From JAICYJ01 sp963766445 (GTDB taxonomy: Bacteria > Actinomycetota > Thermoleophilia > Gaiellales > JAICJC01), in NCBI GenBank assembly GCA_963766445.1, contig CAVXZW010000019.1, positions 248,001 through 312,000 of the forward strand: a stretch of DNA of 64,000 bases. The letters run 5' to 3'. Made by a program: the position numbers and the translations under genes. Position 1 is the stretch's first letter, and the number at the start of each line of letters is the position of its first letter. Below are positions 25,653-34,864 of this stretch, one piece after another. The notes beneath the pieces are model-generated. The model did no database searches. It was not told where the DNA came from and saw only the letters and a program-made list of their open reading frames with translations.

Positions 25653-26648
25653 TCACCGGGTCACGGCCTCCGGGTGAATCCGCCCCGGTGCCTGCGAGAG
25701 GCGGCCACCGCTGCGGCCGGCCCTGACAGCCAGCACCTCCGCCAGGATCGAGACCGCGGTCTCGGCGGGTGTGACCGCCCCGATGTCGAGACCAAGCGGG
25801 CCGGAGATGCGCGTCAGGTCGGCCTCGCTGTAGCCGGCGTTCAGCATCCGCTCCCGGCGCCGGTCCTGGGCCCTGCGGCTGCCCAGCGCCCCGATGTAGG
25901 CGGCCGGGCTGCGCAGCGCCGGGCCGAGCGCCGGCTCGTCGAAGCGGGCGTCGTGTGTCAGCACCACGACGTAGGTGGCCTCGTCGGCCGGGTGCAGCTC
26001 GTACGCCATCGCCGGCCATCCCACCACGATCTCGTCGGCATCGGGCAGACGCTCGGCTCGTGCGAACTTCGCGCGGGCGTCCGACACGATCGTGTGGAAC
26101 CCCACCTGCTTGGCGGCCCGGCACAGCGCCTGCGCCGTATCCACGGCGCCAAAGATCATCATCACCGGTGCGGGTGCATAGTGCTCCACGAAGGTGTCCG
26201 GCGTCTCCCGCACCGCTGCCGAATGGGCATCGCCGCTGCCGTAGCTCTTGGTGCCCGCGTCCGGGCCGGACAGCACCGTCGTCACCGACAGACGCTCGTC
26301 GCCCTCGACCGCCTGCCGCACGCGCGCCACCTCGTCGGCGTCGAACGGGGCGATGAACACCTCGATCTCACCACCGCAGGGCAGGCCCACGTCGAACGCG
26401 TCGTCGTCGGTGATCCCGTACTGGACGAGCGTCGGCATGCCGTCGCGCAGCACCTCCTGGGCGCGCAGCACCACGTCGCTCTCGACGCATCCGCCCGAGA
26501 CCGATCCGCGCATCTCTCCGGACTCCGTCACGAACAGCCTCGAGCCGAGGGGGCGCGGAGCCGAGCGCCGGGTGTCGACGACCATCGCCACCGCCACCCG
26601 TTCTCCCTGGCCGCTCAGTTCGGCGGCGTCGTCGAGCATGTCACGCAT
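25653..26648 (-). CDS. XdhC/CoxF family protein
   Basis: 331 residues: N-terminal XdhC_CoxI domain (VVDTRRSAPRPLGSRLFV, GSVSGGCVESDVV, FDVGLPCGGEIEVFI) and a C-terminal Rossmann domain (PVMMIFGAVDTAQALCRAAK, YVVVLTHDARFDEPAL, YIGALGSRRAQDRRR). The family inserts or protects the sulfurated molybdenum cofactor of xanthine/CO dehydrogenases. No molybdenum enzyme is in the window. ATG 26648 follows TAAGCT (26660-26655) by 6 nt, so it is leaderless. Confidence 0.88.
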   Translation of the reverse strand: MRDMLDDAAELSGQGERVAVAMVVDTRRSAPRPLGSRLFVTESGEMRGSVSGGCVESDVVLRAQEVLRDGMPTLVQYGITDDDAFDVGLPCGGEIEVFIAPFDADEVARVRQAVEGDERLSVTTVLSGPDAGTKSYGSGDAHSAAVRETPDTFVEHYAPAPVMMIFGAVDTAQALCRAAKQVGFHTIVSDARAKFARAERLPDADEIVVGWPAMAYELHPADEATYVVVLTHDARFDEPALGPALRSPAAYIGALGSRRAQDRRRERMLNAGYSEADLTRISGPLGLDIGAVTPAETAVSILAEVLAVRAGRSGGRLSQAPGRIHPEAVTR

Positions 26649-26723
26649 GCCCGAAGCTTATCCATTGAGCGCGCAAGCGCATAGATACGGCCGGCCGGTG
26701 ATGGCGACCACCACAAATCGGGG

Positions 26724-27792
26724 ATGGCGGCCGCCCCCGCGGGACGCGACCATGCAGCGGTGCTGCCGGTCCTGACACGAGAACGGCGTCGTCTCGAGGG
26801 CGGCGTCGGCACCCGTGAGCTCTGCTCGCACCTGTGTGAAGCGCTGGCCGATGATCTGCATGCGTCCGACTGCCTGGTCTCGAGGGTCGATGCCGAGCGA
26901 GGCATGCTGGTCGACCTGGCGGGATTCACGCGCACCCCGCAGCGCTCGCTGGCACCCGCCGCTGAGCTCCCGATCGGCCGGGATCCGGCATCGCGCGCGG
27001 TGCTCGAGCAGGGGCGCCGGTACACGACCTGGGTCGGCGACCCCGGCGCCGGGCTGGTGATGCGCATGGACGGGCCGGGTGGCCCGTACCTGGTCGAGGT
27101 CTGGTCGGACGATTCGCACGCAGGCCTACGGCCGCGCCGAGATCCGCCGCTCAATGCGCCGGGTGAGCCAGGCCGCGGCGCTGCTCGACGACGCCGTGCG
27201 GTGCGACGGCGACGAACGGCTCCGGTTTCAGCAGGCCGCGGCCGAGGCGCGCGAGATCGGAGCCGCCGACCTCGAGTTGCCGGCCCTGGCAGAGGCGATC
27301 GGCGAGCGCCTGCTGCTGGACGAGGAAGAGCTCCGCGAGGTGCGGCTGGTGGCGCTGGTGCACGAGGCCGGCCGGTCACACATCCCGGACGCCCTCCACG
27401 ACAAGGTCGAGCCGCTGACGCCGGTGGAGTGGGCCGTGGTGCAGCGCCATACCCTGATCGGCCAGCGGATGCTGTCGCGGATGCCCTACCTGCGGCCGGC
27501 GGTTGCCGGCGTGGGCGCGATCCGCGAGCACTGGGATGGCGGCGGATACCCGCATGGCTTCGCCGGCGAGGAGATCCCGCTCAGCTCCCGGATCGTGGCG
27601 GTGTGCGCCGCCTACCGCGCGATCAGGCGTGGCCGGCCGGGCCGCCGGCCGCTCGACCACGACCAGGCGATCGCCGAGCTGCAGCGCGCCGCAGGCATCC
27701 AGTTCGACCCGCGGGTGGTCGACGCCGCCGTCGCCACGATCGCTCCGGCCGGCGCCAAGCCCACGGTGCGACTCCGCGTGGCGGCGATCTGA
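26724..27792 (+). CDS. GAF plus degenerate HD-GYP domain protein (one frame break)
   Basis: About 355 residues when the extra G at 27120 is skipped (CAC-CAG). The N-terminal half has a GAF-like sensor (CLVSRVDAERGMLVDLAGF) and the C-terminal half follows the HD-GYP layout: LVALVHEAGRSHIPDALHDK, HTLIGQRMLSRMP, REHWDGGGYPHGFAGEEIPL, RIVAVCAAYRAI. The catalytic HD is HE, the HHE is REH and the later D-x-x-DA is C-x-x-RA, so cyclic-di-GMP hydrolysis is unlikely. The start is uncertain; ATG 26724 is the first in frame. Confidence 0.72.
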
Positions 27793-27870
27793 GCTAGCAT
27801 TCGACGCTGTTTGCGCCGCCCGGGCCGCTGCATGCCCGTGGCGGCCTGTCCGCTTCACGCCCGAGGATCG

Positions 27871-28305
27871 ATGAAGACCTACACCGCAAAACCACGCGAG
27901 ATCGAGCAGGCCTGGCGCCTGGTCGACGCCGACGGCCAGATCCTGGGCCGGCTGGCGACCGAGATCGCGGACACGCTGCGCGGCAAGAACAAGCCGGCCT
28001 ACACACCGCACGTGGACACCGGCGACTTCGTGATCGTCGTCAACGCCGAGAAGGTGCGCGTGACCGGCAAGAAGCTCGACCAGAAGATCTACTACCGGCA
28101 CAGCGGCTATCCGGGCGGACTGCGTGAGCGGACGCTGGCCGAGCAGCTGGCCCGCCGGCCCGAAGAGGTCATCCGCAAGGCTGTCAAGGGCATGCTGCCG
28201 AAGAACAAGCTGGCCGCTGCGCAGCTGCGCAAGCTGAAGGTCTACGCCGGCCCGGAGCATCCCCACGCCGCCCAGAATCCCGCACCGTTGAAGGAGAGCT
28301 CGTAG
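27871..28305 (+). CDS. rplM: 50S ribosomal protein L13
   Basis: 144 residues. Clear L13: KTYTAKPREIEQAWRLVDA, LGRLATEIADTLRGKNKPAYTPH, DFVIVVNAEKVRVTGKK and GMLPKNKLAAAQLRKLKVY. A TAGCAT at 27795-27800 would give a 5' leader of about 65 nt, unlike the leaderless genes around it. Its stop shares a base with the rpsI GTG. Confidence 0.97.
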   Translation: MKTYTAKPREIEQAWRLVDADGQILGRLATEIADTLRGKNKPAYTPHVDTGDFVIVVNAEKVRVTGKKLDQKIYYRHSGYPGGLRERTLAEQLARRPEEVIRKAVKGMLPKNKLAAAQLRKLKVYAGPEHPHAAQNPAPLKESS

Positions 28306-28703
28306 TGGCCACAACCGCAGTCGTATACCGCGCCACCGGCAAGCGGAAGACCTCGGTCGCCCGCGTCGTGCTGGTGCCGGGTTCCGGTCAGGTCGTCGTC
28401 AACGGCAAGGCACTGGCCGAGTATTTCCCGCGGCCGACGCTGCAGTCCGTGGCGATGGCCCCGCTGCGGGTGAGCGGCACCGAGGCCAGCTTCGACGTGC
28501 GCGCTCGGATCGTGGGCGGCGGCATCGCCGGCCAGGCCGGAGCGCTCCGCCACGGGATCTCGCGTGCGCTGATCGAGGCGGACGAGGCGCTGCGCCCCGA
28601 GCTGAAGAAGTCGGGCTTCCTGACGCGGGACGCGCGCCAGGTCGAGCGCAAGAAGGCGGGCCTGAAGAAGGCGCGCAAGCGGCCACAGTTCTCGAAGCGC
28701 TAG
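28305..28703 (+). CDS. rpsI: 30S ribosomal protein S9
   Basis: 132 residues. YRATGKRKTSVARVVLVPGS at the start, GGGIAGQAGALRHGISRAL in the middle and the conserved C-terminal KKARKRPQFSKR that reaches the ribosomal P site. Start GTG 28305 overlaps the rplM stop. The rplM-rpsI-glmM-glmS order is common in actinobacteria. Confidence 0.97.
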   Translation: MATTAVVYRATGKRKTSVARVVLVPGSGQVVVNGKALAEYFPRPTLQSVAMAPLRVSGTEASFDVRARIVGGGIAGQAGALRHGISRALIEADEALRPELKKSGFLTRDARQVERKKAGLKKARKRPQFSKR

Positions 28704-28715
28704 CCGACGCCGGGT

Positions 28716-30038
28716 TTGGCGCACGTGCGCAAGTTGTTCGGCACGGACGGTGTCCGCGGCCAGGCGGGCGTCGACCTGACCGAGTCCCTGGCGCGTGACC
28801 TGGGCGCCGCCGCGGGTCGGTTCGCGGGGCCCGGTCGCTCGATCCTGATCGGGCGCGATACCCGCGAATCGGGCGTGGCGCTGGAGGCGGCGCTGATCGA
28901 GGGTGTGGTGGCGGCGGGCGCGGTAGCCGTCAGCGCGGGCGTGATCCCGACGCCCGGCGTGGCCGTGCTGGCGCGTGAGACCGGCGCCGCGCTGGGCTGC
29001 GTGATCTCGGCGTCGCACAACCCGTTCCAGGACAACGGCATCAAGTTCCTGGGCGGCGACGGCCGCAAGCTGGCCGATGACGACGAGGCCGAGATCGAGC
29101 GGCTGATGAACGACGACGAGGGCGAGGGCCGGGGCCATGCAGAGCAGCTGGCGGACGCGGGCGGCCGCTACATCGCCTGGCTGGCTGCGACCTACGGCGA
29201 CGGCGTGCAGCCCGGGTTCTCGATCGGCATCGACTGCGCCAACGGCGCCGCCTGGAACTGCGGGCCGGCGCTCTTCGAGCTGCTGGGCGAGCGCGTCGAC
29301 CGGATCGGCTGCGAGCCCGACGGCCGCAACATCAACGCCGGCGTCGGCTCGACGCACCTCGATGCGATCGCGGCGCTGGTGGCCGACCACGGTCTCGACC
29401 TGGGAGTCGCGTTTGACGGCGACGCCGACCGCTGCCTGGTCGTGGACGGTCACGGCCGGCCGGTCAACGGGGATGTGATCCTGGCGGTGCTGGCGATCGA
29501 CCTGCACCGCCGCGGTCTGCTGGCGGTGGATACGGTGGTGGTGACCTCGATGACCAACCTCGGGTTCCACCGGCTGATGCGCGAAAACGACATCGCCGTC
29601 GAGGTCACCGACGTGGGTGACCGCTACGTGCTGGAGCGGATGCTGCAGACCGGGGCGATCCTCGGCGGCGAGCAGTCGGGGCACGTCGTCGACCTGGCGC
29701 ACCATACGACGGGCGACGGTTTGGCGACGGCGCTGATGGTGCTGGCGTCGCTGCACCGGCTGGGGTTGAGCGCCGCACAGGCGAACGACATGCTGCGGCC
29801 GTTCCCGCAACGGCTCGTGGCCGTGCCGGCCGATCGATCCCTGCTACCGTCCGCGAACCGCATCTGGCAGGAGGTGGAGGCTCTGGGCGAGAAACTTGGA
29901 AACGACGGTCGGATCGTGCTCCGCGCGTCCGGTACGGAGCCGCTGGTGCGGGTCATGGTCGAGGCCGAGGATGAGGCCGAGTGCGAGCGCATCTGCGGGC
30001 ATCTCGCGGGCCTCGTCGAAACCGAGATCGGAGCGTAA
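28716..30038 (+). CDS. glmM: Phosphoglucosamine mutase
   Basis: 440 residues. It interconverts glucosamine-6-P and glucosamine-1-P for UDP-GlcNAc synthesis. Active-site serine loop ISASHNPFQDNGIKFLGG, metal loop AFDGDADRCLVVD, sugar-binding GGEQSGHVV and phosphate-binding RASGTEPLVRVMVE. Start TTG 28716 or GTG 28725; no ATG is available and the family N-terminus (RKLFGTDGVRG) follows directly. Confidence 0.95.
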   Translation: MAHVRKLFGTDGVRGQAGVDLTESLARDLGAAAGRFAGPGRSILIGRDTRESGVALEAALIEGVVAAGAVAVSAGVIPTPGVAVLARETGAALGCVISASHNPFQDNGIKFLGGDGRKLADDDEAEIERLMNDDEGEGRGHAEQLADAGGRYIAWLAATYGDGVQPGFSIGIDCANGAAWNCGPALFELLGERVDRIGCEPDGRNINAGVGSTHLDAIAALVADHGLDLGVAFDGDADRCLVVDGHGRPVNGDVILAVLAIDLHRRGLLAVDTVVVTSMTNLGFHRLMRENDIAVEVTDVGDRYVLERMLQTGAILGGEQSGHVVDLAHHTTGDGLATALMVLASLHRLGLSAAQANDMLRPFPQRLVAVPADRSLLPSANRIWQEVEALGEKLGNDGRIVLRASGTEPLVRVMVEAEDEAECERICGHLAGLVETEIGA

Positions 30039-30048
30039 CCTAGGCCGT

Positions 30049-31873
30049 ATGTGTGGAATCGTCGGATACGTGGGCGACCGGGAGTGCAAGGAGTTGCTGC
30101 TGAGCGGTCTCGAGCGGCTCGAGTACCGCGGGTACGACTCGGCCGGCATCGCCCTGGTCAACGGCAGCATCGATGTGACGCGCCGGGTGGGGCGGGTGCA
30201 GATGCTGCGCGACGCGGTCGGCGACGGCAGCCACCCGGCGACGCTGGGGCTGGCGCACACGCGCTGGGCGACGCACGGCGGGGTGACCGAGTCGAACGCG
30301 CACCCGATCGAGGCCTGCGAGGGCTCGGGCGTGACCGCGGTGCACAACGGCATCATCGAGAACTATGTCCAGCTGCGAACGCGGTTGCTGGAGCAGGGCC
30401 ACGAGTTCCACACGGACACCGACAGCGAGGTGATCAGCCACCTGGTCGAGGAGCACTACGACGGTGACCTGGTCGAGGCGGTGCGGCTGGCCTACAACGA
30501 GCTGCACGGGCACTTCGCGTTCGCGGTGGTGCATCGCGACCACCCCAACGAGATCCTGGCGGCGCGCCGGCAGTGCCCGCTGGTGGTGGGTGTGGGGGAC
30601 GGGGAGACGTTCATGGCGTCGGCGATCCCGGCCTTCATGAGCGAGACGCGCCGGGTGCAGTACGTGCTGGACGACGAGATCGTGGTGGCGACGCCCGAGG
30701 GCGCGACCTTCCTGACGGGCGAGGGCGCCGTGATCGAGCGGCCGATCGAGCATGTGGACTGGGACGAGTCGGCCGCCGAGAAGCAGGGCTACGAGACGTT
30801 CATGCTGAAGGAGATCCACGAGCAGCCGGACGCGATCGCCGAGACGATCGGCGAGCGGCTCTACCACGGCGAGCTGCAGCTGGACGGCCTCAACCTGGAC
30901 GAGCAGCAGATCCGGGACCTGTCGCGGGTGGTGATCCTGGCCTGCGGGACGGCGTACCACGCCGGGCTGATCGGTCGCTACCTGCTCGAGGAGTGGGCGC
31001 GGATCCCGAGCGAGTCGGACATCGCCAGCGAGTGGCGATACCGGCGGCCGGTGATCGACGACCGAACGCTGGTGATCGCGGTCTCGCAGTCCGGGCGAGA
31101 CGATCGACACGATCGCCGCCATGAAGGAAGCGCGCGCACAGGGCGCGCACGTGCTCGCGGTCACGAACGTGATGGGCAGCCAGGCGACGCGCGACTGCGA
31201 CTCGGTGCTGTACACGCGGGCCGGGCTCGAGGTCGGGGTGGCGGCGTCGAAGACGTTCACCAGCCAGGTGGTGCTGATGTACCTGCTGGCGCTGAAGCTG
31301 GGGATCGTGCGTGGCACGATCGACGCGACACGGGCGGAGACCTTGCTGGCGCAGGTGCGTGCGTTGCCGGAGCTGGCGCAGCAGACGCTGGATCGCGGCA
31401 ACCTGGTTGAACCGATCGCGGACCGGTTCTGGGAGAGCGAGTTCTTCCTCTACCTGGGGCGCTACATCGGGCTGCCGATTGCGCTCGAGGGCGCGCTCAA
31501 GCTGAAGGAGATCTCCTACATCCCCACGGATGCGTACGCGGCCGGTGAGATGAAGCACGGGCCGATCGCGCTGCTGGACGACTCGACGCCGGTGGTGGTG
31601 ATCGCGACCGACAACCACGTGTACGAGAAGGTGCTGTCGAACATCCAGGAGGTGCGCGCCCGCGGCGCGCACGTGATCGCCGTCGCCACGGAGGGCAACA
31701 CGCGCATCGAGGAGCTGGCCGAGCACGTGCTGTACCTGCCGCGGACGGAGCCGGAGCTGCAGGCGGCGCTGGCGATCCTGCCGCTACAGCAGCTGGCCTA
31801 CGCGATCGCAAAGCGGCGCGGGCTCGACATCGACAAGCCGCGCAACCTGGCGAAGACCGTCACCGTCGAGTAG
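30049..31873 (+). CDS. glmS: Glutamine-fructose-6-phosphate aminotransferase (one frame break)
   Basis: 607 residues when the extra base at 31096 is skipped. It forms glucosamine-6-P from fructose-6-P and glutamine. Glutaminase domain begins MCGIVGYVGDRE with Cys2 nucleophile; TRWATHGGVTESNAHP and HNGIIENY follow. SIS domains: ILACGTAYHAGLIGRYLLE, VSQSG-ET-IDTIAAM (the break falls between G and ET), ISYIPTDAYAAGEMKHGPIAL, and the C-terminal DIDKPRNLAKTVTVE. It starts 10 bp after glmM. Confidence 0.96.
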
Positions 31874-31970
31874 CCGGCGGTGGCGCGGTTCGCATACCGA
31901 GTCAAGCGCGTAGCCGCCGACTGGTCGCATACCGTGGTTTGAGAAGGTCGGGTGCGGGTAGTCGCGCCGC

Positions 31971-33296
31971 ATGCGAGAAGGCCGCGGGTTCCGCGTGCTG
32001 TCGCACGTGCGCGGCAGTCTCTGGTTCGTTCCCGTCCTGTGCGTGGGGGCGGGCGTCGCGCTGTCGTTCGCGACGCTTTGGATTGATGGGCAGGCGGGCC
32101 ACACGCTGATTCCGCAATCGCTGACCGGCGGCCCCGACGCGTCGCTCAGCATTCTGTCCGCGGTCGCCACCTCGATGGTGAGCCTGGCTGCGCTGGTGCT
32201 GACAATCACGATGGTGGTGGTGCAGCTCGCGATGGGCCAGTTCTCACCGCGGATCGTTCAGCCGATCCTGAAGGACCGGCCGAGCCAGGTCGCGATCGGA
32301 ATCTTCGTCGGCACGTTCGCGTTCGCGATGCTGGCGATGCGAGCCGTCATCATCGGCGGGTCCGGCGGCAAGCCCCAGGTTCCCGGGCTGACCGTCGTCG
32401 TCGCCTACCTGCTGGTTGTCGTCTCCATCGCCGTGCTGGTGCTCTACGTCCATCACATCGGCCGTTCGCTGCGTGTGTCTGCGCTGATCGAACTGGTCGG
32501 CCAAGACACACGGCAGCTGCTCGATGATGTCTACCCAGCCGACGAGGAGGTGACGTCCGCCGAGCAGATCTGCAGCCCACGCTCGGGTGTACTCGTTCAC
32601 ATCGACCACGAGCGGCTCGTCAAGGCAGCCCGTGAGGCGGACTGCACCCTTGAGTTGGTGCCGGCAATGGGCGAGTACGTGGCCGCGGGGACTCCGCTCT
32701 TGCTCGTCGACGGCGACCGCTCGCGGCTGCCCGACGACCTCGATGCCTTGCTCGTGCTGGCCCTGGAGCGCACGCTCGACCAGGACGTCGCGTACGGATT
32801 CCGCATGCTGGTCGATATCGCCGAGCGTTCGCTGTCCGACTCGTCGTACCTCGACCCGACCACCGCCGTGCAAGCCATCGACCGCCTCCACGACAACCTC
32901 CGCCACCTCGCACGTCGTCGCTTTCCTGACGGCACCTACCGTGACGAGGACGGATGTCTGCGGTTGGTGATGCGGGTGATGACATGGAAGGCATACGTCC
33001 ATCTCGCCTTCGATGAGATCCGCCAGGCCGGCGCCGACTCGCCGCAGGTCGCCCGCCGTTTACGGGCTGCGCTGGACGACCTGGTTAGCTACGCGCCGGT
33101 GAAGCGCCGCGCCGTCCTGTTCGACCAGCTGACGCTGCTCGACCAAGCGGTCAACGAACGCGTTCCCGAGCAGGAACGGGACGCCTACATGGAGGCTGAC
33201 CGTCAGGGAATCGGCGTCGCCGCCGGAGGCATCGCCGGGAAACCGGCATCGGCTCGCGTCGTCGAACTTCGGCGGCGCGACCATCCAGACGAGTGA
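31971..33296 (+). CDS. DUF2254 family membrane protein
   Basis: 441 residues. Four hydrophobic segments in the first 165 residues (SLWFVPVLCVGAGVALSFAT, MVSLAALVLTITMVVVQLAM, IGIFVGTFAFAMLAMRAVII, VVAYLLVVVSIAVLVLYVHH) and the motif QFSPRIVQPILKDRPSQ, then a soluble domain with LDPTTAVQAIDRLHDNL. These are DUF2254 features; the function is unknown. Codon use looks somewhat less GC-biased than the neighbours. Confidence 0.82.
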   Translation: MREGRGFRVLSHVRGSLWFVPVLCVGAGVALSFATLWIDGQAGHTLIPQSLTGGPDASLSILSAVATSMVSLAALVLTITMVVVQLAMGQFSPRIVQPILKDRPSQVAIGIFVGTFAFAMLAMRAVIIGGSGGKPQVPGLTVVVAYLLVVVSIAVLVLYVHHIGRSLRVSALIELVGQDTRQLLDDVYPADEEVTSAEQICSPRSGVLVHIDHERLVKAAREADCTLELVPAMGEYVAAGTPLLLVDGDRSRLPDDLDALLVLALERTLDQDVAYGFRMLVDIAERSLSDSSYLDPTTAVQAIDRLHDNLRHLARRRFPDGTYRDEDGCLRLVMRVMTWKAYVHLAFDEIRQAGADSPQVARRLRAALDDLVSYAPVKRRAVLFDQLTLLDQAVNERVPEQERDAYMEADRQGIGVAAGGIAGKPASARVVELRRRDHPDE

Positions 33297-33331
33297 GGAC
33301 GGACGCACCCGCACCAGTAGAGTTGAGACCG

Positions 33332-33798
33332 ATGATCACGATCTCCACGCTGGCGGAGCGCCCAGAGCTGGTGCCTGAGGTGGTCGAGATCGCGTGGCGG
33401 GAGTGGGGCGGGCTACAGCCCGAGCACGAGCAGCGCGGTGGCTGCGCGAGGCGGAGCGCGACAGCCGGCTGCACTCGCCCACGTCCGCCGCGTTCGTGGC
33501 GCTGGACGGCGATCGCGCCGTCGGCGTCGTGCAGCTGCACGAGTTCGAGCTCGACGACATGCGCGACCGCTCGCCGTGGGTGTGCGGGATGGTGGTGCTG
33601 CCCGAGTATCGCGGCGCCGGGGTCGGCAGCCGGCTGCTGGCGGCGCTCGAGCAGTTCGCCGCGGGGCATCGGGTGCCGCGGCTGTGGGTATTCACCGAGC
33701 ACGCGGCCGCGTTCTACGAGCGCTGCGGCTGGCAGCGACATGGCGTGGCCGTCCAGGACGACGGGCCGGGCATCGTGCTCACCCGGGTGCTGTCGTAG
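33332..33798 (+). CDS. GNAT family N-acetyltransferase (one frame break)
   Basis: About 155 residues if one missing base near 33436 is restored. This break is in the opposite direction (-1) to most in the window. The acetyl-CoA-binding motif is WVCGMVVLPEYRGAGVGSRLL and the later strand reads LWVFTEHAAAFYERCGWQ. Substrate unknown. ATG 33332 follows TAGAGT (33318-33323) by 8 nt. The 3' end overlaps the convergent DUF2568-like gene by 20 bp. Confidence 0.8.
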
Positions 33799-34117
33799 CT
33801 GCGGTGCGTGCGTTGATCGCCCCGGTCACGACGGCGACGACGAACAGCACCACGGCCAGCGTGGGCTGGCCCGCTGACCACAGCGCCGAGGCCGCGGCGA
33901 CCCAGACCGCCAGCTCGATCACGAGGCGTGCGGGCAGGCCGACCTCCAGCCGCCGCCTGGGCGCGAGGAACACACCCCAGACCACGGCCACGACGGCGAC
34001 TGCGATCGCGGCCAGCGCGATCCCGGCCACACCGTCGGCGGCCTGCTGTCCCCAGTAGGCCACGGCCGCGAGCGCTGCCATCTCGCACACGAATCGAAGC
34101 CCCAGAACGATCGCCAT
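33779..34117 (-). CDS. YrdB/DUF2568-like small membrane protein
   Basis: 112 residues with four hydrophobic segments (LGLRFVCEMAALAAVAYWG, IALAAIAVAVVAVVWGVFL, LVIELAVWVAAASALW, LAVVLFVVAVVTGAINA) and the loop APRRRLEVGLPARLVIEL typical of the family. Function unknown. ATG 34117 lies 7 nt after TAGCGT (34130-34125 on the minus strand). Confidence 0.72.
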   Translation of the reverse strand: MAIVLGLRFVCEMAALAAVAYWGQQAADGVAGIALAAIAVAVVAVVWGVFLAPRRRLEVGLPARLVIELAVWVAAASALWSAGQPTLAVVLFVVAVVTGAINARTAATTAPG

Positions 34118-34270
34118 AGGGGTCACGCTAGCCGCGGGCGGCCGGTTAGGGTGCGATAACCAGATGGGCGATGCCGGCATGCCCCTTCGAGGGTGGCACC
34201 GCGGCGGCTGCGATGGCACCTTGCGGACTAGCTCCGTCGTTTGACCCCGACAGCAAAGGCTCCCAAGACC

Positions 34271-34432
34271 ATGTCCGACATAATCACCCGGGACGATGCC
34301 CGGGCGCTGGCACTGATCGACCGCGCACTCGGCCAGGGGCGCTTCACGGCCGACCTGGTCGAGCAGATCAGCGATGCGTTCGCATCGGCCACGCGCAGCG
34401 AGCGCGGCGAAGAGCCACAGCAGGCCGCGTAG
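34271..34432 (+). CDS. Small acidic helical protein
   Basis: 53 residues (MSDIITRDDARALALIDRAL to EEPQQAA), predicted helical, no signal peptide or membrane segment. ATG 34271 is preferred over TTG 34241. Function unknown; isolated between two minus-strand genes. Confidence 0.45.
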   Translation: MSDIITRDDARALALIDRALGQGRFTADLVEQISDAFASATRSERGEEPQQAA

Positions 34433-34441
34433 GCTCGTGAG

Positions 34442-34840
34442 TTAGCGCGCGCTGTTGTCGAGCCGCTCGGCGACCTTCGCGCGGATCCGCTCGTCGAGAG
34501 CCGGCACCGCCGCGATCATCGAGTGGAACTCCTGCCGAGTCATCACCATCAACCGCATCGGCGACGTCGCGCGCACGGACGCGCTGCGGCGCTCCTCGTC
34601 CAGCAGCGCCATCTCGCCGAAGAAATCGCCCGCCGACAGGTCGGCCAGATGCCGCTCGCCGTCCATCACCTCGGCCGTGCCGTCGATGATGGCGAAGAAC
34701 TCGTACCCGAACCCGTCGCGGCGGATCAGGTGGTACCCGGTGTCGACGTCGATCTCGTCCGCCCAGCTGCCGATCTGCTTCAGCTGCGCGTCCGAGAGTC
34801 CCTCGAACAGGGCGATCTGGGTGAGTTTGGCGGCGTCCAT
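34442..34840 (-). CDS. Stand-alone cyclic-nucleotide-binding domain protein
   Basis: 132 residues, a single cNMP-binding beta barrel: LFEGLSDAQLKQIGSWADE, GYEFFAIIDGTAEV, DFFGEMALLDEERRSASVRA (phosphate-binding cassette with FGEMALL and the conserved R). No DNA-binding domain. ATG 34840 follows TATGAT (34852-34847) by 6 nt. It lies just downstream of the site-2 protease gene on the same strand and may serve as its sensor (inference). Confidence 0.82.
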   Translation of the reverse strand: MDAAKLTQIALFEGLSDAQLKQIGSWADEIDVDTGYHLIRRDGFGYEFFAIIDGTAEVMDGERHLADLSAGDFFGEMALLDEERRSASVRATSPMRLMVMTRQEFHSMIAAVPALDERIRAKVAERLDNSAR

Positions 34841-34864
34841 GCGCTGATCATACCGATCTGCGGA

